DNA of 64,000 nucleotides from Candidatus Lucifugimonas marina (GTDB lineage Bacteria > Chloroflexota > Dehalococcoidia > Lucifugimonadales > Lucifugimonadaceae), in assembly GCA_029593915.1 (NCBI GenBank), contig CP046147.1, forward strand, positions 1 to 64,000, read 5' to 3'. How positions within the stretch are numbered: the first letter of the stretch is position 1; the number at the start of each line of letters is the position of its first letter. Under the pieces are notes generated by a model, which was not told where the DNA came from, did no database searches, and saw only the letters and a program-made list of their open reading frames with translations. Made by a program: the position numbers and the translations under genes. This document shows positions 1 to 9,542 of the stretch, piece after piece.

Positions 1-105
1 TGGGCCGTCTGAGGGGTTGCATACCCCAACCATGTGCATGGTACGGTTGCCCCTAGATCAGCACCACCATGGGCAATGTCCAGCTGCCGTTTTGCTTGGG
101 CTAGA

Positions 106-114
106 TCATCCACA
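106..114 (+). promoter_or_regulatory. DnaA-box-like 9-mer upstream of dnaA
   Basis: The 9-mer TCATCCACA differs by one base from the classical DnaA box TTATCCACA and is identical to one of the boxes in the presumed origin at 2291-2299. It lies about 50 bases before the dnaA start, where DnaA autoregulation would act. The remaining 5' sequence (1-162) shows no gene. A single one-mismatch 9-mer is weak evidence on its own. Confidence 0.4.
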
Positions 115-162
115 TATTCGGTCGATATTTTTTTCAGCCAGTCGGTCTGGCTCTAGGGCATC

Positions 163-1563
163 TTGTGCCCAAAAAGTGAGGGTTTGGCGACGGATAACGC
201 ACGGCAAATCTGGTCAGCAGCACTGGGGCAGCTCCAACTAGAAATCCCCAGACCAAACTACGAAACGTGGTTAAAACCCACTTCAACCGTAGGTTTAGTT
301 GATGACATCCTCACGATTTCCACGCCCAGCCCCTTCGCAGCAGAAATGCTCGAAAAACGGCTTTCCGGAACCATCCTTCGCACCGTTTCTAGGGTTGCTG
401 GAAGGAAGCTAGAAGTCAGGTTCAAGGTCCAGGGTTCAGACGTCGAAAAACAGGCGAAAAATCTTGTTCCTGAACAGCCTGTTGCTCAGGATTCTGACGC
501 GGCACCAAAAGCTGGGAAATTAGACTACGCAAAATCGTATGCGCTCAAGCCTTCGTTGAACTTCGGCTCGTTTGTTGTTGGCCCATCAAACCGATTAGCA
601 CACGCGGCAGCATCGAAGGTCGCTGAATCACCCGGCAACGTTTACAACCCTCTGTATATCTATTCAGAAGTTGGGCTCGGTAAAACTCACCTTCTTCACG
701 CCATTGGCCACTCACTAAGCCAACGAGGCATGAAAGTTCTATATGTAACTAGTGAGCGATTCACTAACGAGTACATCAGCGCTATCCGTGAAGGAACAGC
801 AAGTAAGTTCCGAGAACGTTACCGCAGCGCCGATGCTCTATTGATCGACGATATCCAGTTCATCAAATCTAAACAGCAGACTCAGGAAGGTTTCTTCCAC
901 ACGTTCAATGAGCTTCATCTGGCCGGTAAACAGATTGTTGTTACTGGCGATGAGCCAGCGAGCAAGAGTTTGCTGCAGGAACGTATTCAGTCGCGTCTGG
1001 CAGGTGGGCTTGAAGTAGATCTTCAGCCGCCTGACTATGAATCCCGATATGCAATATTGCAGAGTAAGGCCGGCGACTTAGAACCTGCCGTGCTTGATCA
1101 GATCGCACAACGAGCGCACCAGAATGTTCGTGAACTTGAAGGTGCTTTGAACAGAGTAATTGCGTATTCACAGTTGATCGGAAGTCCTGTTACTACCGAA
1201 CTCGCCGATCAGGCACTAAAAAGCTTGCTTGCTGAAACCCCAACTGACGTGACGTCGATCGATGAAGTATTGAATTCAATTTCTGAATTCTCAGGTGTTT
1301 CTGTCGATAGGATCATAGGCAAACGGCGTGACAAAGCTACTGCCGAAGCACGTCGAATGGCGATGTACATGCTACGAGAAGATGCACATCTGACTTCAGC
1401 TCGAGTGGGTAAAGCACTCGGCGGTAAAGATCACTCAACTGTGCTCTACGCTCAGAAGCGGTTTGAGCAGCTGTTGGAGACTGACAGTTCAGTACGTCAG
1501 CACCTTGCTGCTGTTCGAGACATCATCGTCAGGGCTCGCCGAATCAGCATCTCGGCCGACTAG
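163..1563 (+). CDS. dnaA: Chromosomal replication initiator protein DnaA
   Basis: AAA+ ATPase that binds DnaA boxes and opens the origin. The 466-residue reading has the usual four-domain layout: an N-terminal helical domain (about 1-85), a variable linker, the AAA+ core with Walker A GLGKTH near residue 170 and Walker B LLIDDIQ near 226, and a C-terminal DNA-binding domain whose signature GGKDHSTV (near 420) is nearly canonical. The TTG at 163 is preceded by AGGG at 155-158; an in-frame TTG at 184 is an alternative and leaves all domains intact. A probable origin lies about 600 bases downstream and DnaA-box-like sites flank the gene, as expected for dnaA near oriC. Confidence 0.97.
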   Translation: MCPKSEGLATDNARQIWSAALGQLQLEIPRPNYETWLKPTSTVGLVDDILTISTPSPFAAEMLEKRLSGTILRTVSRVAGRKLEVRFKVQGSDVEKQAKNLVPEQPVAQDSDAAPKAGKLDYAKSYALKPSLNFGSFVVGPSNRLAHAAASKVAESPGNVYNPLYIYSEVGLGKTHLLHAIGHSLSQRGMKVLYVTSERFTNEYISAIREGTASKFRERYRSADALLIDDIQFIKSKQQTQEGFFHTFNELHLAGKQIVVTGDEPASKSLLQERIQSRLAGGLEVDLQPPDYESRYAILQSKAGDLEPAVLDQIAQRAHQNVRELEGALNRVIAYSQLIGSPVTTELADQALKSLLAETPTDVTSIDEVLNSISEFSGVSVDRIIGKRRDKATAEARRMAMYMLREDAHLTSARVGKALGGKDHSTVLYAQKRFEQLLETDSSVRQHLAAVRDIIVRARRISISAD

Positions 1564-1645
1564 CGCCACCAGGCGTTCGTGATTGCACGCGTGGGTCGTA
1601 AAATTCGACACTTCGCGAATTCCCTGTATCGAATAAAGGTGCTCA

Positions 1646-2137
1646 ATGTTTCTAGATGCAATCGTTCGTCTTTATCAGTACCAGCGTGAATCAAATGCAC
1701 GCGTTCTAGATACTGTCGACGAAATATCCGTCACCGAACTCACTGCAGTAGTCGTCGAAGGTCAACCATCGATTAAAGACACGCTAGTCCATCTGTTTAG
1801 CGTTACTCAAATGGACGTTGCGTGGTGGAGAAATCGGCTTTCAGGCGAAGACGCATTCAGGATCGAACACCTCAATCAAGACTATGCAGATGCAAATAGC
1901 TTGCGAAACCTTTGGCTTGAAACGGATTCAGAGATAGCGAGCTTTATCAATTCTCTGAACTCAAGTGACGATCTCGAACGCCAATACACACGAGTAACTC
2001 CTGATGGCGAAACTAGGACAAGAGTGCTGTGGGAGATGATGCTCCACGTGATAAATCACGGCACTCAGCACCGAAGCGAAGTGGCAGTAATGCTTACAAA
2101 ACTAGGTCATTCACCTGGCGACATGGAAATTCTCTGA
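1646..2137 (+). CDS. DinB-family four-helix protein
   Basis: A 163-residue protein of the DinB/YfiT-like putative metalloenzyme fold. The three histidines that usually hold the metal are visible: His49 in VHLF, and His138 and His142 in the C-terminal NHGTQH segment. Members of this superfamily include bacillithiol- and mycothiol-dependent transferases, but most have no known substrate and none can be assigned here. The gene lies alone between dnaA and the presumed origin and reads in the same direction. The start ATG follows AAAGG at 1634-1638. Family assignment is firm, function unknown. Confidence 0.85.
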   Translation: MFLDAIVRLYQYQRESNARVLDTVDEISVTELTAVVVEGQPSIKDTLVHLFSVTQMDVAWWRNRLSGEDAFRIEHLNQDYADANSLRNLWLETDSEIASFINSLNSSDDLERQYTRVTPDGETRTRVLWEMMLHVINHGTQHRSEVAVMLTKLGHSPGDMEIL

Positions 2138-2462
2138 TTCGGGCTCAATACCATCTGTGGAATCACTGTTGAAAGCACTCTTCATCCAAGTTAGAAAATG
2201 TGAATAAAGAAGAAATTGAGTGACCAAAACTTCGACATAAATATGAACTACTTATCCACTCGACATCTGTGTTAGCAATGAAAACAAAAATCATCCACAC
2301 CTGATATTTGAACTATTACCAATTTCTTCTAAAACTCAAACACTACCCACCGTTTCTCAACAGTCGCTTTATACTCAAACTAAGAGTGTTATTCACATAT
2401 CAACAATGCCTACTGATATGACGATTAATTAACTAGAAGTATTTATTGGTTCAGTTTTCCAC
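2138..2462. other. Probable replication origin (oriC) with DnaA-box-like cluster
   Basis: This 325-base gene-free stretch is clearly AT-richer than its neighbours. It holds 9-mers within one base of TTATCCACA: TGTGAATAA at 2199-2207 (minus orientation), TTATCCACT at 2252-2260, TCATCCACA at 2291-2299, TTATTCACA at 2389-2397, and TTTTCCACA at 2455-2463, which overlaps the first base of obgE. The AT-rich run from about 2400 to 2455 could serve as the unwinding element. Position next to dnaA, box clustering and AT content all point to oriC. Cumulative GC skew would be decisive and was not computed. Confidence 0.7.
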
Positions 2463-3752
2463 ATGCTTGATTCTGCAGTAATAGAAGTTCGTGCCGGCAA
2501 TGGCGGACACGGACTCGTGGCTTTCATTCGAGAGGCCCTGCTTCCGCGTGGTGGACCAGGTGGTGGTGATGGTGGTCACGGCGGCGATGTTGTATTAGTT
2601 GCCGATTCAGCCATAAACACACTCACAAAATTTCACTGGCAACGTCACTTCATCGCCAAGAACGGCACTAAGGGCGATGGGCACCATAGAAATGGTGCAA
2701 AGGGCGAAACTATGGAAGTCTCGGTTCCGGTCGGAACTGAGGTCTGGGTTTGGGAAGACTCCGAAGATAAAGAGCTAATTGGTGACCTAAGTCAGCACGG
2801 TCAGAGAATGATTGTTGCTGAGGGAGGTCGTGGCGGCTGGGGCAATGCTCACTTCGTTAGCGCAACTCATCAGGAACCGCTTTTAGCTGAAGCTGGTGGT
2901 ATTGGCGAAATCAGGCGTGTTCGTCTGAATTTGAAACTTCTGGCTGACGTAGGTCTCATCGGAATGCCAAACGCTGGTAAATCGAGCATATTGACCGCTA
3001 TAAGCGCAGCTCGACCCAAAGTGGCCGATTACCCATTCACAACGCTTGAACCCGTTCTGGGGGTTGTTGAGCAAGGTCCACAGGCGTTTGTTGCCGTGGA
3101 CATTCCAGGTCTAATCGAGGGTGCACACACTGGCACTGGCCTCGGTGACGAATTTCTGAAGCACGTACAGCGAACTCGTGTGCTCGTTCACGTTGTGGAT
3201 GGCAGCGAAGACGATGTGGTGGGTCGAATAAAAGCGATTAATGACGAGATTACTCAGTTCGACCCGGAATTGGCTAAAAAGCCCCAGATCCTTGCGATTA
3301 ACAAATTGGATCTTGATGAAGTTTCGGTTCTGATTGATGAGATCAAGGAAAGCTTAAGTACGTTAGATGGGCTTCACTCGGAAACATTCTTTGTTTCGGC
3401 AGCTACGTACGATGGTCTTGATGAGTTGAAGGCGGCGATGTTCAATTTGTTGCGTTCGTCGTACGACAAAGAGCCGAAGCCCGAGGTTGTCGATGTTGAA
3501 GACATACCAGTACTTCGACCTACTGTTCGTAAATCTACCGATGTAATCATCCGTGAAGAAACCGGGCAGTTGAGAATTGTTCACCCGAAGGCCGTTCGTC
3601 TCGCCCGAGGAAGCAATCTTGAACTGCACGAAGCCCGACTTCAGTTTCACCGACGTTTAGATCAGTTGAAAATCACCAAAGCGTTAAGGGATGCCGGATT
3701 AGAAGATGGCGACACAGTGCTAATTGGCGATTGGGAATTTGATTGGGACTAA
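2463..3752 (+). CDS. obgE: GTPase ObgE/CgtA
   Basis: Ribosome-associated GTPase involved in 50S maturation and stress control. The 429-residue protein has the glycine-rich Obg domain at the N-terminus (GGPGGGDGGHGGDV near 29-43), a G domain with G1 GMPNAGKS near 167, G3 DIPGLIEGAH and G4 NKLD, and a C-terminal OCT domain (about 350-428). No clear Shine-Dalgarno precedes the ATG, and the start overlaps the last DnaA-box-like site, so translation may be leaderless. The stop codon TAA overlaps the ATG of nadD, implying coupled translation. Confidence 0.96.
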   Translation: MLDSAVIEVRAGNGGHGLVAFIREALLPRGGPGGGDGGHGGDVVLVADSAINTLTKFHWQRHFIAKNGTKGDGHHRNGAKGETMEVSVPVGTEVWVWEDSEDKELIGDLSQHGQRMIVAEGGRGGWGNAHFVSATHQEPLLAEAGGIGEIRRVRLNLKLLADVGLIGMPNAGKSSILTAISAARPKVADYPFTTLEPVLGVVEQGPQAFVAVDIPGLIEGAHTGTGLGDEFLKHVQRTRVLVHVVDGSEDDVVGRIKAINDEITQFDPELAKKPQILAINKLDLDEVSVLIDEIKESLSTLDGLHSETFFVSAATYDGLDELKAAMFNLLRSSYDKEPKPEVVDVEDIPVLRPTVRKSTDVIIREETGQLRIVHPKAVRLARGSNLELHEARLQFHRRLDQLKITKALRDAGLEDGDTVLIGDWEFDWD

Positions 3753-4369
3753 TGGCATCTTCACGCGTCACTGCCAATAGAAAAGTGGGCGTGTTCGGTG
3801 GCACGTTCGATCCGATTCACAATGGGCACGTTGCTGTTGCCGAGTCAGTACGTGAAGCGCTGGATCTCGATCAGGTGCTATTTGTTGTCACATCCGACCA
3901 GTGGCTTCGAGAAAACCCGCCTGTGGCCGCTGCTGCCGATCGTTTCAACATGGTTGAACTTGCTGTGGATAACGTACTTGAATTCACCGCTTCGGATGTG
4001 GATATCGTTCGTGAAGGCTCGACCTATACTGTCGATACGCTTCGTGATCTGCGGGCACAGTTGGGCGATGAAGTTGAGCTGTATTTGATCGTTGGTGCCG
4101 ACTCTGCGGCGTCGATGAATCGCTGGAAAGACGCTGAGCAAATCGGAAAACTTGCGAACATCGTTGCTGTAGGCAGGCCGGGCCAAGCATTTGCCATTCA
4201 ATCGCTCGATAAATCACACCCGGCGAGCGGGGCAGAGTATGTTGAAGGACCAATGATTGATGTGTCGGCGACCCTCGTGCGGAAATTTTTGTCTACCGCA
4301 CAGTCAGTAGACACGCTGGTGCACGAAAACGTCGCAAAATACATTGAAAATCGGAATTTGTATCGCTAA
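3752..4369 (+). CDS. nadD: Nicotinate-nucleotide adenylyltransferase
   Basis: Adenylates nicotinate mononucleotide to deamido-NAD in NAD biosynthesis. The nucleotidyltransferase motif GGTFDPIHNGH is near residue 17, and the C-terminal SATLVRK corresponds to the family ISSTxxR motif. The start is taken as the ATG at 3752 because it overlaps the obgE stop (TAATG); an upstream TTG at 3743 would lie inside obgE. Length (205 aa) is normal. The obgE-nadD order is common in bacteria. Confidence 0.94.
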   Translation: MASSRVTANRKVGVFGGTFDPIHNGHVAVAESVREALDLDQVLFVVTSDQWLRENPPVAAAADRFNMVELAVDNVLEFTASDVDIVREGSTYTVDTLRDLRAQLGDEVELYLIVGADSAASMNRWKDAEQIGKLANIVAVGRPGQAFAIQSLDKSHPASGAEYVEGPMIDVSATLVRKFLSTAQSVDTLVHENVAKYIENRNLYR

Positions 4370-4380
4370 CAGGAGCACAC

Positions 4381-4959
4381 ATGACCAACGGATCTGATCT
4401 CAAGAGCATCGCAACTCGCCTATATGACCGCGCAATGGAGCTAGATTCACTCCGGTTTGGCGATTTCACACTGTCGTCGGGTGCAAAAAGCACCTACTAC
4501 TTCGACGGTCGCATGCTTTCAACAGATCCTGAAGGTGCATCGCTAATTGCTCAGGCGTTCAGCATTGCCCTTGAAAAGTATGGAGCGGATGCGTTTGGGG
4601 GTCCGACTGTTGCTGCCGTTCCTATCGTGGGTGCCCTGGCTTTGCAGTCGCATCTCGATGGCAAAAAGCGCACGGGATTCTTCGTTCGACCCGAGCAGAA
4701 GGAGCACGGAGCCGGTAAGCAAATAGAAGGCAATCTACAGGCTGGCATGAAAGTGGCTGCGTTCGACGACACGATTTCGACCGGTGGATCGCTGTTCCCT
4801 GCTATCGACGCAGTCGAAGCAGCAGGATGCGATGTAGTGCTTGTGATGGCGATTTTGGATCGACACCAGGGTGGGGATGCTGAGGTTGAGCGACGTGGAT
4901 TGCCGTTCTTCAAGCTGTGGGAAGCGACCCCCGAAGGCAAAATTACGATCGCGGTGTAG
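4381..4959 (+). CDS. pyrE: Orotate phosphoribosyltransferase
   Basis: Forms orotidine monophosphate from orotate and PRPP in pyrimidine synthesis. The 192-residue protein shows the PyrE N-terminal pattern FGDFTLSSGAKSTYYFDGR, a dimer-loop region with K-x-R-T-G-F-F-V-R, and the PRPP-binding motif AAFDDTISTGGS near 125-136. In this motif the two acidic residues are DD rather than the usual ED. AGGAG at 4371-4375 sets the ATG start. It follows nadD after 11 bases and is probably in the obgE-nadD-pyrE operon. Confidence 0.9.
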   Translation: MTNGSDLKSIATRLYDRAMELDSLRFGDFTLSSGAKSTYYFDGRMLSTDPEGASLIAQAFSIALEKYGADAFGGPTVAAVPIVGALALQSHLDGKKRTGFFVRPEQKEHGAGKQIEGNLQAGMKVAAFDDTISTGGSLFPAIDAVEAAGCDVVLVMAILDRHQGGDAEVERRGLPFFKLWEATPEGKITIAV

Positions 4960-5034
4960 CCGTTTGCCGCGATGTCGCATCGAAGTAGATACTGACATCA
5001 CTATTTGCTGAGTGCTTGGTAAGGGTTGGTACGG

Positions 5035-6240
5035 GTGCTATCTACGATCGCTTCAAGATTCGCGTTTGACGCGGACGATACGAGTTCAGTTCGTTCTGAG
5101 AAGAACACGATATTTCTTATCGCGCTTTCTTGTTCAATCGCTGGGTTCGTTTGGGGACTGGCTTACGCCGCGATTTTGGGCAACGAGCTTGCCACCGTTT
5201 TTCCATTTGTGTTCACAGCGGTTGTCGGTGGCTCCTTAGTCATCTCACACGTGACCAAGAATCACCTTTATGCGGTTTACGCGCAGACTGCTTCAATAAT
5301 CGTCTTCACAGGACTCATCCAATGGTCGATCGGCGGTCTGTTCGATTCAGGAATAGTTATGGTTTGGGCAGCGATCGGACCACTGGGCGCCCTTCTATTT
5401 TTTACTCCAAAGAAGGCGATGCCTTTCTTCGCCCTTTACTTTTGTGTGTTGGTAATCACAGTAGGGTTCGATAGCTATTTTTCTAAGAACGCACTCGACG
5501 TTTCCGATTCGTTCAAGCAGATTTTCTTTGGGATGAATCTGGGCGTTTCTTCGCTACTGATTTTTATCTTTTCTGGGTATTTCGTTAGTACAGCGATACG
5601 AGAACGAGCCAAAGCAGATCGACTTCTGCTGAACGTGCTTCCTGCCGAGATTGCCGAGACTCTCAAGGAGAGCGACGACACTATTGCCGAACATTACGAA
5701 TCGGTGAGCGTTTTGTTTGCTGATGTGGTCGGATCGACACCGCTATTCGCCGATCTTGAACCGACTGAAGTGGTCGACTGGTTGAATGAAGTATTTTCGG
5801 TGCTAGACGAACTTGTAGAGCGTCACGGTCTCGAAAAACTTCGAACTATGGGCGACGGTTACATGGTTGGATCGGGAGTTCCTGGCACCAGGGAAGACCA
5901 CTTTCGGGCGCTGGTCGCCTGTTCGCTCGACATGATCGAGGCGTTGAAGTCGCTTCCACCTCGAAACGGCAAGCGCATGACGTTCAGGTTTGGAATTAAT
6001 TCGGGTCCTGTGGTCGCTGGCGTGATCGGCAAGTCGAAGTTCCACTACGACCTGTGGGGCGACACGGTAAATGTTGCAAGCCGTATGGAGACGTATAGCG
6101 AGGAAAGTCGACTTCACGTTTCGCAGAGCACTTACGAGATGATCAAAGACGAGTTCGAGTGTGTGTCACGCGGCACTACTGAGATTAAGGGCAAGGGCGA
6201 GATGGAGACCTGGTTCGTTGAGGGGCGTCGCACGGCTTAG
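5035..6240 (+). CDS. Membrane-anchored class III adenylate cyclase
   Basis: The first half (about residues 27-190) is hydrophobic with roughly six membrane segments. The second half is a class III nucleotide cyclase catalytic domain starting at SVSVLFADVVGST (about 223-235). Both metal aspartates are visible (FAD and MGDGY), as are the substrate-selecting Lys in EKLRTMGD and Asp in YDLWGDTVNVASR, plus the transition-state Asn and Arg of the latter motif. This set predicts ATP as substrate and cAMP as product. GTG 5035 is chosen over TTG 5026 because AAGGG at 5021-5025 then has a 9-base spacing. No cAMP receptor is adjacent. Confidence 0.88.
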   Translation: MLSTIASRFAFDADDTSSVRSEKNTIFLIALSCSIAGFVWGLAYAAILGNELATVFPFVFTAVVGGSLVISHVTKNHLYAVYAQTASIIVFTGLIQWSIGGLFDSGIVMVWAAIGPLGALLFFTPKKAMPFFALYFCVLVITVGFDSYFSKNALDVSDSFKQIFFGMNLGVSSLLIFIFSGYFVSTAIRERAKADRLLLNVLPAEIAETLKESDDTIAEHYESVSVLFADVVGSTPLFADLEPTEVVDWLNEVFSVLDELVERHGLEKLRTMGDGYMVGSGVPGTREDHFRALVACSLDMIEALKSLPPRNGKRMTFRFGINSGPVVAGVIGKSKFHYDLWGDTVNVASRMETYSEESRLHVSQSTYEMIKDEFECVSRGTTEIKGKGEMETWFVEGRRTA

Positions 6241-6288
6241 GTGCCATTTGAGTCGGCGCGTCTCAGTCGCTCGATAAGGCTCAGAGCA

Positions 6289-6477
6289 CACCCTCGTCCC
6301 GACCGAAGCCATAGCGGAGCGGAGGGATCTTGGTTGAGATCGCTGGGAATAACGTGCGCAACTCATCGAATACTTCAGCTTGACTGAAAACACCCAAATC
6401 ATTTTGTTCGTGAGCAGGTTTCTCTCACCAATGACGAAGGTCTCTCCGCTCCGCTATCGCTTCGGTCGAGAAGAGGG
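6289..6477. repeat. Family A inverted-repeat element
   Basis: Left arm (6289-6334) contains CGACCGAAGCCATAGCGGAG and the right arm (6437-6477) is its near-perfect reverse complement with CTCCGCTATCGCTTCGGTCG. The arms are about 100 bases apart. Nine other pairs of this family are in the window. It fills most of the gap between the cyclase gene and the convergent gyrB; the rest (6478-6733) holds a half-site of family B at about 6516-6540, a terminator and a CCTCGGCGGCCTCGGG motif at 6634-6656. Confidence 0.85.
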
Positions 6478-6564
6478 TCGCGGCAGTTGTGTTTTGCTGG
6501 CAGTTGGGCGTGGTTCCTGAATCAAAGTCAGGATGACAGTCCTGCTAGACGTGATCTGACGCGA

Positions 6565-6608
6565 AACGACCCACCGAATTTTCGATGGGTCGTTCATTTT
6601 TCTGTTTT
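6565..6608 (+). terminator. Intrinsic terminator between cyclase and gyrB
   Basis: A perfect 9-bp stem AACGACCCA/TGGGTCGTT (6565-6573 and 6586-6594) with a 12-base loop is followed by a T-rich tract (CATTTTTCTGTTTT). It lies in the convergent gap and would stop transcription from the cyclase side. Confidence 0.75.
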
Positions 6609-6733
6609 GATCGCATTCACGCGACCCTGCACCAGATCCCTCGGCGGCCTCGGGAAGTTGTGAATTTCCTGAAGCTTAACCTAGGCGGCTAAGCCAACTG
6701 CTCCCGATCTCTCGGAAAACATGCCCACTGGTA

Positions 6734-9256
6734 TTACACGTCGAGGTTTTTGACCTCTAGTGCGTTTGCTCGGATGAAGTTACGGCGTGGTTCAACTTCG
6801 TCACCCATCAGGGTTCGGAACATGTCGTCAGCCGCCATCGCATCGTCAGCAGTGACTCGGAGCATGACTCGTTCGTTCGGGTCCATCGTGGTCTCCCACA
6901 ACTGATCCGGGTTCATCTCGCCAAGACCCTTGTAACGCTGAACGTTCACACCTGAACGATCAGAATTGTTGTCGAGCGTTGCCGGTAGGTCATTCCAAGC
7001 CACATCGGTCGCAACAATGGCGTCGCCCTTCTCAACAGTAAGCGTTCCTGCCTCGACAACCTGCTGAATGACCGGGTAGATCGTTCGCAGTCGCTGAATG
7101 GCAGGGTTGTTGAAGATGTCCTTCGTCAGCGTGTAGCCATCGATGTCGAACGTTCGATCTGGAAGGATCTCTGGCTCGTCCTCCTCTTCAACCTCTGCGA
7201 CCTGTGTTGGGTCAACGGCTTCCGAAGAATCATCTGCGTCGGAATCGTCTGATGAAGCGTCGTCGAATAACGAAGCCTGTGCGGTTTCTACGGGAGCTTC
7301 TGGCTCAGCAGGTCGTTCAGGTCGGAAGTCGAGAGATGCGTATTCAGGATCATTGACTAGTTTTTCGATCACGTTGTCTGGAACGTTCAATACACGAGCG
7401 ACTTCGAGAGAGTCGATGTAGTCGCGTAGCGGCGTGAGAACTTTTCCGATTTTCGTGCTCTTCAGTTCGAGATCTGCGTTGTTTGCTGAAGTGATCTTGA
7501 TCGTTCCGTAGAGACGGTTAGCTGTCCATTCATCCAGTTCAGCATCTGAGTACAGCCATCGCGATGAACGTCCACGAGAAGCCTTGTACAGCGGCGGCTG
7601 AGCGATGTAGAGGTGACCATTTCCGATGATCTGTGGCATGTTGCGGAAGAAGAACGTCAGCAGCAGCGTTCGAATGTGCGCTCCGTCGACGTCAGCGTCG
7701 GTCATGATGATCACACGGTGGTATCGAAGCTTCTCTTCGTCGTAATCTTCACCCAATCCAGCTCCTAGAGCCGTGATTAGAGCTGCGATTTCTTCGTGAG
7801 CAAGCATTCGTTCGGGTCGAGCCTTCTCAACGTTCAGGATTTTTCCTCTGAGAGGCAGAATTGCCTGGAACTGTCGTTCTCGGCCTTGCTTGGCTGAACC
7901 ACCAGCGGATTCACCCTCAACGATGTAGATTTCCGATGACTCAGGGTCTTTCTCGGTACAGTCGGCGAGCTTTCCTGGAAGCGATCCACCATCCATCGCG
8001 TTCTTGCGAATGACGAGGTCACGCGCTTTCTTAGCAGCGGCTCGTGCTCGTGCAGCCGTAGTCGACTTGTTGATGATTGCTGCGCCATCGCCCGGGTTGT
8101 CTTCGAGGAATTCAACCAGTGTGCGACCCACAACCTGCTCAACAGCACCCTTCACTTCAGGGTTACCGAGTCGGCCTTTAGTCTGGCCTTCGAACTGAGG
8201 GTCTTTGACCTTCACTGAGATAACGCACATCAGACCTTCACGAGTGTCTTCACCCGACAGACTCTTGATGTCGTCTTTACCGGTTCCAAGCAGATTGTTC
8301 TTCTTAGCGAAATCGTTCAGTACTCGAGTAAGAGCTGATCGGAAGCCCGTTACGTGCGATCCGCCATCGCCTGTGCGAATGACGTTTGCGAACGAAAGAG
8401 TGTTGTCGATGAACGATTCGTTGTACTGCATCGCAACTTCGACAACTACATCGTCGATGGTTTCCTGTGCGTACATCACGTTCTGGTGAACAGCGTTGCG
8501 TCGACGGTTGAGTGATCGAACGAAGCTCTGCACACCACCATCGAACATGTATGTCACGTCGTTGAACGGCCACACGTTGTCGTGCCATTCGGAACGGAGG
8601 TGAATGGTTAGCCCCTGGTTGAGGTACGCCATCTCTTTGAATCGAGCTGAAATGGCTTCCCATTCGTACGAAATTTCAGGGAAGATCTCGGCATCTGGCA
8701 TCCAGTGAACCGAGGTTCCAGTACCCGGAAGATCGGTCTCGTCGGGCTTTCGCACGTCCATACCGCCGATGGACTTACCTCGGGCGTACTTCTGCGTGCT
8801 TACTTTGCCATCGCGTCGAACTTCTACTTCAGTCCATTCAGATAGAGCGTTCACCACGGATGCACCAACACCGTGAAGACCACCTGACACCTGGTAACCC
8901 TTGCCGCCGAATTTTCCTCCGGCGTGGAGGGTCGTCATGACCGTTTCGAGAGCAGACATGCCGGTTTTCTTGTGTTTATCAACCGGAATTCCACGACCAT
9001 CGTCAACGACGGTTACGGAGCCGTCTTTGTGGATAGTGATATCGATTCGGCTAGCAAATCCCGCCATCGCTTCGTCAACGCTGTTGTCGACGATCTCACG
9101 GATGAGGTGGAAAACACCCTCAACGCCAGTTGTACCGATGTACATTCCTGGTCGTTTTCGGACGGCTTCCATGCCTTCCATGACGGTAATGTCATCTGCG
9201 CCGTATTCGGCCGATCCGCCGGTTACATCAGCGCCTGCGCTTTTTCGCTTTGCCAT
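6734..9256 (-). CDS. gyrB: DNA gyrase subunit B
   Basis: ATPase subunit of the type II topoisomerase that introduces negative supercoils. The 840-residue protein has the GHKL ATPase domain (NSVDEA, VDDGRGIP, GGLHGVG), the transducer domain, the TOPRIM domain (EGESAGG near 446, DADVDG near 520) and the C-terminal QRYKGLGEMN segment. Between roughly 645 and 700 there is a strongly acidic, Ser/Asp/Glu-rich insertion that makes the TOPRIM tail longer than in E. coli-independent short forms. GyrB is favoured over ParE by context near oriC and the QRYKGLGEMN region. The ATG is preceded by AAGGA on the minus strand (about 9264-9268). Confidence 0.94.
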   Translation of the reverse strand: MAKRKSAGADVTGGSAEYGADDITVMEGMEAVRKRPGMYIGTTGVEGVFHLIREIVDNSVDEAMAGFASRIDITIHKDGSVTVVDDGRGIPVDKHKKTGMSALETVMTTLHAGGKFGGKGYQVSGGLHGVGASVVNALSEWTEVEVRRDGKVSTQKYARGKSIGGMDVRKPDETDLPGTGTSVHWMPDAEIFPEISYEWEAISARFKEMAYLNQGLTIHLRSEWHDNVWPFNDVTYMFDGGVQSFVRSLNRRRNAVHQNVMYAQETIDDVVVEVAMQYNESFIDNTLSFANVIRTGDGGSHVTGFRSALTRVLNDFAKKNNLLGTGKDDIKSLSGEDTREGLMCVISVKVKDPQFEGQTKGRLGNPEVKGAVEQVVGRTLVEFLEDNPGDGAAIINKSTTAARARAAAKKARDLVIRKNAMDGGSLPGKLADCTEKDPESSEIYIVEGESAGGSAKQGRERQFQAILPLRGKILNVEKARPERMLAHEEIAALITALGAGLGEDYDEEKLRYHRVIIMTDADVDGAHIRTLLLTFFFRNMPQIIGNGHLYIAQPPLYKASRGRSSRWLYSDAELDEWTANRLYGTIKITSANNADLELKSTKIGKVLTPLRDYIDSLEVARVLNVPDNVIEKLVNDPEYASLDFRPERPAEPEAPVETAQASLFDDASSDDSDADDSSEAVDPTQVAEVEEEDEPEILPDRTFDIDGYTLTKDIFNNPAIQRLRTIYPVIQQVVEAGTLTVEKGDAIVATDVAWNDLPATLDNNSDRSGVNVQRYKGLGEMNPDQLWETTMDPNERVMLRVTADDAMAADDMFRTLMGDEVEPRRNFIRANALEVKNLDV

Positions 9257-9542
9257 TCGTAGTCCTTACCATGTGGTGCGGTACACGAATCCGGATAATT
9301 TTTATCTCGTAACTCATCCGTCTAAGACACAAATCAAGCTTTTTGAGCGTGTGTGCGAGAGGCGGAGAATTCGAGCCAGAATTGATCTGGATTCGCGTGC
9401 GTTTACATAATCTATAAACGAGACCCTAATTCTAGCATTTTTAGGCACTGTTCGCCCAGTTTGGGCGCAGTATAAAATCGACTCGGAAAATGCCCGCTCG
9501 TCCCAAAGTCGCTCTAAAGATTTTTAACCCTTCGGAAATGAT

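Noticed and set aside
1-162. 74-residue frame at 17-241 as a gene
   Set aside because: It overlaps the start of dnaA in another frame, has low-complexity composition and no recognisable domain.
7143-8489. Open frames on the plus strand inside gyrB
   Set aside because: They lie opposite a strongly conserved gene, are low-complexity Ser/Arg-rich translations of it, and resemble no protein.
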